This document shows, piece by piece, positions 58,252 through 64,000 of a stretch of 64,000 bases of DNA. A model generated the notes under the pieces. That model was not told where the DNA came from and searched no databases. It saw only the letters and a list, made by a program, of their open reading frames with translations. Positions within the stretch are counted from its first letter, which is position 1, and each line of letters begins with the position of its first letter. The position numbers were made by a program, and so were the translations under genes. This DNA is from Saccharopolyspora_C sp040643635 (GTDB lineage: Bacteria > Actinomycetota > Actinomycetes > Mycobacteriales > Pseudonocardiaceae), in assembly GCF_040643635.1 (NCBI RefSeq), contig NZ_JBEYUS010000004.1, positions 119,906-183,905 on the forward strand, written 5' to 3'.

Positions 58252-58446
58252 GCCCCTCCCCACGGGCAGGAAGGGCTCCCCACACACCGCCCGCACGGAC
58301 CGAAGCGCGAGCCACGACGCCAGTCCCCGAGCCGACGGGACCACGGCAAGCGCCCCGCCTCCCCGCCCCGGCATCGGTGGACGCCCCTCGACAGAGCCCC
58401 ATACCCGCGCACCGATGCCCCTTCGGCGACCACGACCCTCTCGGCA

Positions 58447-58462
58447 CCGAGGCGCGCCTCGG
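58447..58462. repeat. 16-bp perfect palindrome
   Basis: CCGAGGCGCGCCTCGG is fully self-complementary. It shares the CCGAGgc/gcCTCGG arms of the hairpin 200 nt to the left, hinting at a repeated element. It lies about 100 nt downstream of the zinc-ribbon stop and could act as its terminator. Confidence 0.6.
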
Positions 58463-58559
58463 ATCGGAACGACCACCCGGCCACGCAGCGTCAGGCGCGT
58501 CGCCTGCAGTGCGCGCAGACCCGTTGCTGACGCCACCGGCGCCGGCCGGCCCGAGCGCC

Positions 58560-58916
58560 TCAGCTGGAGTCGCGCTGATCATCAGCGAGGGAGAGGCTCA
58601 TTCCGGTTCCCCTGCATTGCGGGCACATTCGCGGAGCGAGGACGAAGCGCGGCGTGGCGTCGGTACCGTATCGGGCTTGCAAAGTCGTGATCGTCTGCTG
58701 CCCGTGGCAGCGTGAGCACCGCGATCGGGGCCAAGTCGTGGACGGTGATGCGGTGGCCCGCTGAAGCACCGCTGATCGCAGGTCGCGAAGGTGTTCGTCC
58801 TCATCTTCGACAGTGGCATGGCGTTCCTGCGTTCGTGCTCGTCCCGCCAGTGCGTGCTCGAACGCCGCGAGGGCGTTCTCGAGTTCGACGTCCGTTCTCG
58901 AAGTGCCGTCAGCCAT
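58560..58916 (-). CDS. Small CxxC zinc-ribbon protein
   Basis: 118 aa from ATG 58916 with a perfect AGGAGG four bases upstream. The N-terminal 60 residues are a charged helix (LENALAAFEHALAGRARTQE). The C-terminal part has CSRCHG and, 26 residues on, CPQCRGTG: two CxxCxG-type pairs like DnaJ zinc centres, likely to bind one zinc ion. It follows whiB by 46 nt on the same strand, so they are probably cotranscribed. Function is unknown. Confidence 0.75.
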   Translation of the reverse strand: MADGTSRTDVELENALAAFEHALAGRARTQERHATVEDEDEHLRDLRSAVLQRATASPSTTWPRSRCSRCHGQQTITTLQARYGTDATPRFVLAPRMCPQCRGTGMSLSLADDQRDSS

Positions 58917-58962
58917 CACGCCTCCTTCGTCGCTGAAGTCGTGCAGCGGAGCAAGTGAACGT

Positions 58963-59280
58963 TCACGCCACATCCTGCCGCCGGAGAGTGGTGTCGGGCC
59001 GCGGCGCGAGGAGATCGCGAAGGGGGCGAACGGCGGCACGCAGCTTGCGGCGGTCCGCTTCCCCGAGACCACCCCAAATCCCGTACCGCTCGTCATTCAG
59101 CAACGAGTGTTCGAGGCAGGCCTCGCGGACCGGACAAGCGTCGCAGATGCGCTTGGCGGCCGTACCCGGCTGGCCCTGCTCGGGAAAGAAGGCATCCGGG
59201 TCAGTCTGCGCACAGAGCCCGGACTGGTACCAGTCCGGCCGTCGATCTTCGATAGCCGGTTTGCCGTCACCGATGCGCAT
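58963..59280 (-). CDS. WhiB-family iron-sulfur transcription factor
   Basis: 105 aa. ATG 59280 is chosen because GGGGG lies about eight bases upstream; TTG 59286 is the alternative. The four cluster cysteines are in GLCAQTD and ICDACPVREACLEHS, followed by the family turn YGIWGGL and a basic C-terminus (DRRKLRAAVRPLR). WhiB proteins bind a 4Fe-4S cluster and control development, redox response or resistance with sigma factors. Which subclass this is cannot be told. Confidence 0.93.
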   Translation of the reverse strand: MRIGDGKPAIEDRRPDWYQSGLCAQTDPDAFFPEQGQPGTAAKRICDACPVREACLEHSLLNDERYGIWGGLGEADRRKLRAAVRPLRDLLAPRPDTTLRRQDVA

Positions 59281-59543
59281 GGTCAAAACCCCCGTTCAGA
59301 GCGCTTGTACCCCCAAGGGACGGTCACCCGGACGAGCCATGATGCAGCCCATTTCGTGTTCGTCGTCACATCTAGCGCCGCAACGGGGCGAGCTGCCGGC
59401 GGGTCCACTCAGCGCCAGACCAAATCCGCGCCGACCGCCGGGCGTCGCGCTCGGTGCGGCCGCCGCAGCAAGTTGCGAACAACCGGCAAGTGCCACCGAA
59501 GGGGTGAATGCAACTGGTACTTGCGCCCTAATACTGTTGATCC

Positions 59544-59747
59544 ATGCACAGACAGGCCACCCAGAGGCCGAATCCGGTACGCGAAGACACGCTGCTGCAG
59601 ATTTGGCTGACCGGACGCATATCAGACCTGCTGGAGACCGCTTCCGGCGACCTCGAACGGGCTTGCCGAGAGTTCGACGAACTCGTCGCCGCATGGGGAG
59701 CCGAACGCGCCGGACGCGCTCTCGACATCCTCGTTCAAGATTTTTAG
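59544..59747 (+). CDS. Small unnamed-family protein, copy A
   Basis: 67 aa from ATG 59544. The predicted all-helical core reads LLQIWLTGRISDLLETASGD then LERACREFDELVAAWGAERA and ends VQDF. There is no good RBS; TAATACT at 59529-59535 could be a -10 element, which would make the mRNA almost leaderless. Two relatives lie at 60333-60533 and 61295-61534. The family is unknown to me. Confidence 0.65.
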   Translation: MHRQATQRPNPVREDTLLQIWLTGRISDLLETASGDLERACREFDELVAAWGAERAGRALDILVQDF

Positions 59748-60332
59748 AGCCGAGAAGAAGCGAGCCCGCCCCGATGGCACCCCGGAGCGAACCGCGACCT
59801 ATTCTTCGCAGTCCTCTCCCCTGCCGATCCCAGATCATCAAGACGGGCGACGGGGCCGGGCGCCGCGACGGCGCCTCGTGCACGGGCGAGCAGATTCTTC
59901 TCGACATGCTTTGCGCGGATCATCCGCAGGTAGCCCGGCGGCTCCGGCAATTCTCGGATTTCTTCACCAGGTGAATCATGCCGTTCGGCGACCGGCGCCG
60001 AGAAGCGGTGTGGCATACCGAGCAACCCGCTGACGGCTGTGCACGCGGGATACCCTCACACCTGGTTTTCCCGCACAGCTCCGCTCGAACGCACGCCCCC
60101 AAGGCAACCAGACACCCCACTTCCATCCGCAGCTCGCTACTGAAGTCCGCGATCGTCGCCGAGCTCAAAGAGTCTCGGAATCAACCTTTGGTACAGAATC
60201 CCTCATTCTGACACAGTCGGGGCGCTATATTCAACACCGCAGCAGCAAAGACATCAAGCGAAGAACAATCGATCACCCTACGAACCAGAGGACTCCTCGC
60301 CGACACACGGCTAGCGGACGCTACACGGATAC
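59748..60332. other. Gene-poor stretch between small-family copies A and B
   Basis: About 585 bases. A plus-strand fragment at 59885-59974 (EQILLDMLCADHPQVARRL) looks protein-like but has no start or RBS of its own. No further gene is supported. Confidence 0.45.
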
Positions 60333-60533
60333 CTAGTTGCTCCGGTGCCGCTCAATGGCCTCAGCCAACGCACGCGACAGTGCCGACGCTCCCCACCGCT
60401 GCACCAACCGATCAAACTCCGCGCACGCCCCCTCGAGGTCCCGGCCGGACTCGTCCAACAAACCGATGACCTGCCCAGTTAGCCAGATGTGCAGCAATTC
60501 AACTTCCGAACCCACGTACCGCTTCATCCACAC
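60333..60533 (-). CDS. Small unnamed-family protein, copy B
   Basis: 66 aa from ATG 60533. Matches copy A through the core: LHIWLTGQVIGLLDESGRD, then LEGACAEFDRLVQRWGASAL. Conservation over both halves with different flanks shows it is a real protein family and not a chance ORF. It lies on the opposite strand to copy A, about 590 nt away. Confidence 0.65.
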   Translation of the reverse strand: MWMKRYVGSEVELLHIWLTGQVIGLLDESGRDLEGACAEFDRLVQRWGASALSRALAEAIERHRSN

Positions 60534-61294
60534 TCGCCTCCATCCCGAGCCATCGCGTACTCAGGACAGTGACGACACTGGCCTCGCGACCTGACGAAGC
60601 CAGACCACAAATTATTTTGTGCCCTCAATCACAATCAGACGCAACATAGATGCATTCGCAACAACATGCGCGCACACTAGGTCAGTGGCGCCGATGTCGG
60701 GGCACGGCACCACCCCGGGAGGGCGCCGGCCTCGTCGCGATCGGGGAGACACGGGACCGGCGCCCTACCTCAGGCCATGATCGCCACGCCCGATCGCTAC
60801 GACAGCCAAGAAAGCGATCACATTAATGCGGACACTCAGACATCCCCATCGATCGCCAATGTCGGAGTCGTGCTGTGCTCCCGATACGGACGCCCGCCCA
60901 CTCTCCTATTCATCCACCACTCGCGGTATGTGTAATTACCACAATATTCCAGTGTTCACATTCGGACCCCGATAGCATCGGTTAATTTACCAACGAAGAC
61001 AATTCCGCGGCAATCCCAGTGATATCCGCTGGCCCCGCAGCAGAACAGTCATTGCGCAAAATCGCCATCCCGGCTACATTTCACGCGAAAGGATTTCGCC
61101 AAGGGGTTCCGACCAGGTCCCCGATCAAAGTTTCGCCTGCCTCGAGTAAGGCGCAAATGTGACTCTTGCAGCTGCCACAGCCGAGAGCCGATTCGGACTC
61201 CGGCTCCTTGGAGCCACGGCACGTTGATCCTTGCTTAACTTCACCGTTGACGACGTAGGGCCGCCGGAGCCAGCAGCGAGCGCCCCAGTTCAGT
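60534..61294. other. 760-nt intergenic region, relatively AT-rich
   Basis: No ORF of quality. Composition is less GC-rich than the rest of the window (for example around 60600-60660 and 60930-61020). It contains one long hairpin at 60720-60766. This looks like acquired DNA or a regulatory region. Confidence 0.5.
60720..60766. terminator. 10-bp hairpin with 27-nt loop, function unclear
   Basis: AGGGCGCCGG at 60720-60729 pairs perfectly with CCGGCGCCCT at 60757-60766. There is no T-tract. It lies in the gene-free stretch between copies B and C of the small family, so it could be a terminator or a structured RNA element. Confidence 0.4.
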
Positions 61295-61534
61295 TTAGAG
61301 CCGGAAGTCGCGGATGATAGTGACGAGCGCCCGACCGACTCGCTCGGCGCCCCACCGCCAGAGGAGTATATCGAACTCTCGACACGCTCGTTCGAGATCG
61401 ACCGATGACACTTCCAGCAGAACTGAAATACGAAACGCCAGCCAAGCGTTCAGCGAGATATCGTCAGACGCGATCTTTGTCAGGGACCAGAGGCGCATTG
61501 ACCAATGATATTGGCATGGAAGCACCAGGCGCAC
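61295..61534 (-). CDS. Small unnamed-family protein, copy C
   Basis: 79 aa as an open frame from 61534. ATG at about 61498 would give a product closer in size to the other copies. The core is NAWLAFRISVLLEVSSVD followed by LERACREFDILLWRWGAERV, closest to copy A in its second half (LERACREFD and WGAER identical). Confidence 0.65.
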   Translation of the reverse strand: MRLVLPCQYHWSMRLWSLTKIASDDISLNAWLAFRISVLLEVSSVDLERACREFDILLWRWGAERVGRALVTIIRDFRL

Positions 61535-61930
61535 TCACCTCTTCGGGTGCGCCCGGAAGGCGAATTTAACAGAAATTTCCAGTTAATGCAGTCCTTGCAT
61601 CCTCCGGCCTCACCCAAAGGTATGGTCGCCTGTGGCTGCGAGGTCAACGACGCAACACTGACGTCTTCACAGCCATCACTTTCTTGGCCGCGACGATCAC
61701 TCGAGATCGACTGGGCGTCGTGACAGCGTTGGAGACGCTAATCAAACCAGCCCTGTGCTTTACCACCACGAAAACTACCGATGCCATCAGGAATCCCCTC
61801 ACCATGAGGGGTTCATAGAACACGCACCAACGGCTCGACCACCGTATCGGACGGCAGCCCTGGTGGCACGAAGCACGGCGGCGGACCAGGTCTTCCCGGC
61901 GTCCGCCGCCGACGGGAACACCCACTGTCC
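61535..61930. other. Intergenic, no gene seen
   Basis: About 395 bases with only short fragments. Any N-terminus of the decayed toxin that follows should lie near its right end. Confidence 0.4.
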
Positions 61931-62709
61931 GTGACCCTCGACAACGCTGAGGACACCCAGGAGCCTGGTCTCCGCTTGGAAGGAAAGCGAGCATCTTTCG
62001 GCGCAGGCAACGGTCGCCGCCGCATCCGCGGCAACGCAGCGCCCTGCCAACATCATCACGGCGCTGAAACACGCGGCCGTAGAGATCACCTCCTACAACG
62101 AACGCCCGTGACCGATGGCGCCGCTTACCGAAAACATCAGCAAACTCCGCGGCATCCTCACTCCTCACCCCCGATAGCGCAGTCCCCGCAGTACAAGCAC
62201 GGCTGGGTGCGCGCCCGTCGAGCTGGACCAGGTGCACAAACTCCTGCGGACCGCGCGGGGCCACGCCGGGGAATGGATCAACCAGTACCGTGGCACCGAT
62301 ACGTCTCCTACGGAAGCGTCCCGGCCTGCAACGGCTCCCGGTGTCTCCAAAGGGACGACCGCGGGTCGGGCCACTGCCTATGGTGCCCGGCTGGAACATC
62401 CCTGGCCGTACGGCAAACCGCTGCGCGGGTGGCGGCTGCTAGGTGACAACGGTGCCGAAGATCAAAAGCTGGCCAGTGGGACAAAGCTGCCCTCCGGGCA
62501 GACCGACCTGGCCTACACCGCCGCCGTTTAGCGCGGCGGCTTCTAGCCAGACATCGCCCGGCAGATCGAGATCAAAGGAAGCCGCCACGATGACCATGGA
62601 CGAGACCCGGAGCAGTTCCTTCGCTATTTCCTCCCGCCCGGGTACCACACTCATCGTCTACGGGTCCTGCGGGGAACCGTACCGGTACGAAGGGAAGCGC
62701 ACGTCTTGA
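61931..62709 (+). pseudogene. Decayed SCP1.201-type deaminase toxin (DddA-like family)
   Basis: One reading frame from about 61940 to 62640 gives protein-like pieces broken by in-frame stops. Helical N-terminal parts are HLSAQATVAAASAA, NIITALKHAAVEITSYNE and VELDQVHKLLRTARGHAGEW. A polar linker and HPWPYGKPLRGWRLLG follow, then a C-terminal QIEIKG and FLRYFLPPG. One frameshift then leads to GTTLIVYGSCGEPYRYEGK, which closely fits the ending of SCP1.201-like deaminases. The HxE and PC-xx-C catalytic parts are missing or altered. Its final TGA overlaps the start of the Imm1-type gene (TTGA). Family assignment is from memory of the consensus, so moderate confidence. Confidence 0.5.
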
Positions 62710-63182
62710 CACTCCAAGCCCAGTACTGGGTCCACACACCCGACCAGCCGCCCGCCGAGCACGTCACCGAACTAGCAACCCCCGAACAAGTCCGCGAGTT
62801 CATCACACGGCTGTCCAGCAACACCGTCAGCGACGCCCTGCTCACCCACACGCAGCGCCCACGGATGGAGACGCTGATCCCCGATGAAGACGCCCCCGGA
62901 GCGTTCCTGACCGTGCCCGACCATTACGTGATCGCCGGCGTCCACCAGGACCGCGGCGCGCTGTCCTACCAGGGCAACGACGGCCACCACACCGAACCAG
63001 TCCACCTCTACAGCCACGGCCGCGGACCCGACCAACCCGTGATCTACGAAACAGACGAGTTTCCTCCACATTGCGAAATCCCCACCGCCACGCTCGGCGA
63101 GGCACTAGTGGAGTTCCTGCAGACCGCCACGCGACCCCTCACGTTGAACTGGCAACCCGCACACGACTCAGCCCCCCAATGA
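62706..63182 (+). CDS. Imm1-type immunity protein
   Basis: 158 aa from TTG 62706, overlapping the stop of the deaminase remnant. It matches the actinobacterial Imm1 pattern: ATPEQVREFITRL near the start, VIAGVHQDRGALSYQGNDG in the middle, then EFPPHCEIPTATLGEALVEF and RPLTLNWQP at the end. Imm1 proteins protect against deaminase or nuclease toxins encoded just upstream. Here the toxin is broken while the immunity frame is intact, so this is an orphan immunity gene. Confidence 0.8.
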   Translation: MTLQAQYWVHTPDQPPAEHVTELATPEQVREFITRLSSNTVSDALLTHTQRPRMETLIPDEDAPGAFLTVPDHYVIAGVHQDRGALSYQGNDGHHTEPVHLYSHGRGPDQPVIYETDEFPPHCEIPTATLGEALVEFLQTATRPLTLNWQPAHDSAPQ

Positions 63183-63259
63183 TCCCTTGACGAACCGGGC
63201 GCCGCCGAGTGTCAATCGAACTAAAGTACAGGGATTGCGGTTCAAGTCAGATTGAAGAC

Positions 63260-63360
63260 GCACGGGGAGGGCTCACCCGCCACCGACACCTCGCCCGTGA
63301 CTACGAACACCTTCCTGCCCACCCCGAAAACATGATCACGCTCGCCATGACGGAACCGGC
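63260..63360 (+). pseudogene. Remnant of an IS5-type transposase C-terminus
   Basis: The plus-strand translation GGLTRHRHLARDYEHLPAHP followed by ENMITLAMT corresponds to the C-terminal WLxRHRRLARDYExLP...MIxxAMI segment of IS5-family DDE transposases. Upstream residues do not continue the family, so only about 35 codons survive. Confidence 0.6.
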
Positions 63361-63911
63361 GGCACGCCCCAGGGGCCCCGACGCCACCCACTTCGATGAC
63401 CCGGCGCTGTTCCGCAGGCATGGCGACGAGAGCTGGACCAAGTTATGCCTGTCCATCCCGCGCGCCCGATCCCACCGAAGCCGCTCCGCGCCCTGGGCGT
63501 GTTGGACCTGGCCGCGCACCCCAGCGGCAAGTTCGTCTACCACGTCCTCGAAGTGCTCTCCGCCCTGCAGCACCGCCACCTTTCCAACGGCGCCACGACC
63601 ATCACCAGCACCGTCGAGCGCCCGCGCGCGGCGCGCACGCACTGGCCTGACGACACCTGGCATTGCTGCACGGGGTTCGTCCAGCTACGAACTCCGCCCC
63701 CACCGCACCATTTCCCCGCACGTCCGCTGACAAAGGAATCACACGCGTTCACAATGGATCCGTAGAGATCTACGTAAGGCCTCGCGGAATCACCCGGAGA
63801 GCCCGGCTGATCGGCTCGCCCGCCTGGCCGGGCAGCGAGTGGGTGTGAACTTCGTCGGGTTTACATCGCGACCATGATCGGCGTCTGGATCGCTATCCTG
63901 CCTTCGTGCTC
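63361..63911. other. Region between two IS remnants, no gene accepted
   Basis: A 106-aa plus-strand frame (63445-63765) has a stretch LGVLDLAAHPSGKFVYHVLE that might be coding, but its C-terminus is His/Pro-rich and it has no RBS. No intact terminal inverted repeats were identified. Confidence 0.4.
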
Positions 63912-64000
63912 CTAACGTATTCGGGATAGGAGTCGGCGCCAGGTGATGAGTCCGCAGGCGAGGGCGAGGAAGCCGTGGTGGATGTCGGTGCGGCGTTCCC
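63912..64000 (-). CDS. IS5-family transposase, C-terminal end, cut by the window edge
   Basis: On the minus strand the last 28 codons read ERRTDIHHGFLALACGLI then TWRRLLSRIR and stop at 63912-63914. The ERRxDIHxxFLxLxCxLIxWRxL ending is typical of IS5-group (DDE) transposases. The rest lies to the right of the window, so completeness cannot be judged. Confidence 0.75.
   Translation of the reverse strand, partial: ERRTDIHHGFLALACGLITWRRLLSRIR

Larger units (their letters stand above)
57405..58559. other. 1.15-kb intergenic region with hairpins, no gene accepted
   Basis: This GC-rich stretch separates the nitrilase operon from the zinc-ribbon/WhiB pair. ORFs on both strands are open only because of high GC and have Arg/Pro/Trp-rich composition. 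It should contain the nitrilase operon promoter near 57410-57600 and two strong hairpins (58231-58251 and 58447-58462). Confidence 0.5.

Noticed and set aside
57733..58536. 267-aa minus-strand frame
   Set aside because: Arg/Cys/Trp-rich, no RBS, no recognisable fold, and it runs through both hairpins.
59885..59974. Protein-like fragment EQILLDMLCADHPQVARRL
   Set aside because: Too short, no start or RBS; could be a remnant but cannot be supported.

Overview
The window is high-GC actinobacterial DNA. A WhiB regulator, an ESX/type VII secretion locus with a fused EccC, WXG100 proteins, LAL-type LuxR regulators, a YbaB protein and many 4-nt ATGA overlaps point to the Pseudonocardiales (a Saccharopolyspora-like organism is my best guess, inferred from gene content only).

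Region 1 (1-34.3 kb, all minus strand) is one long type VII secretion operon. In transcription order it holds two WXG100 proteins, a 264-aa acidic helical protein, an 893-aa WXG/proline-rich protein, EccC, EccD, EccB, an unrecognised 898-aa protein, a beta-helix/EccA-like AAA+ fusion, a YbaB-like protein, a 212-aa WXG-type protein, and a giant polymorphic toxin that runs off the left edge. The toxin is split on paper by a 99-N assembly gap in a 36-bp tandem repeat. Read across the gap it is at least 5,200 residues. It carries four papain-fold (Tox-PL-like) domains, an ADP-ribosyltransferase-like domain, GT-B-like and phosphoribosyltransferase-like domains, and a canonical DnaJ J-domain. No mycosin protease and no recognisable EccE lie in the window.

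Region 2 (34.5-44.3 kb) is regulatory. It has a CAP-domain protein, two unknown small genes, an OmpR-type response regulator, two divergent ATPase/LuxR regulators, a NarL-like regulator, a small secreted protein and a decayed response regulator. At 44.8 kb lies the 3' half of a tRNA-Val(UAC), which looks like an integration scar.

Region 3 (45.3-57.4 kb) has two related methyltransferases flanking a membrane GGDEF protein, then a complete Nit1C-type nitrilase cluster on the minus strand. In transcription order the cluster is: MSMEG_0570-like protein, flavin oxidoreductase, amidohydrolase, MSMEG_0572-like protein, radical SAM protein, GNAT-AIR synthase fusion, nitrilase, a second nitrilase-like protein lacking catalytic residues, glycosyltransferase and probably a methyltransferase. 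Such clusters are linked to nitrogen starvation and cyanide/nitrile assimilation.

Region 4 (57.4-64 kb) is gene-poor accessory DNA. It has strong hairpins, a CxxC zinc-ribbon protein next to WhiB, three dispersed members of an unnamed ~66-aa family, a decayed SCP1.201-type deaminase toxin followed by an intact Imm1-type immunity gene, and two IS5-type transposase remnants, one cut by the window edge.
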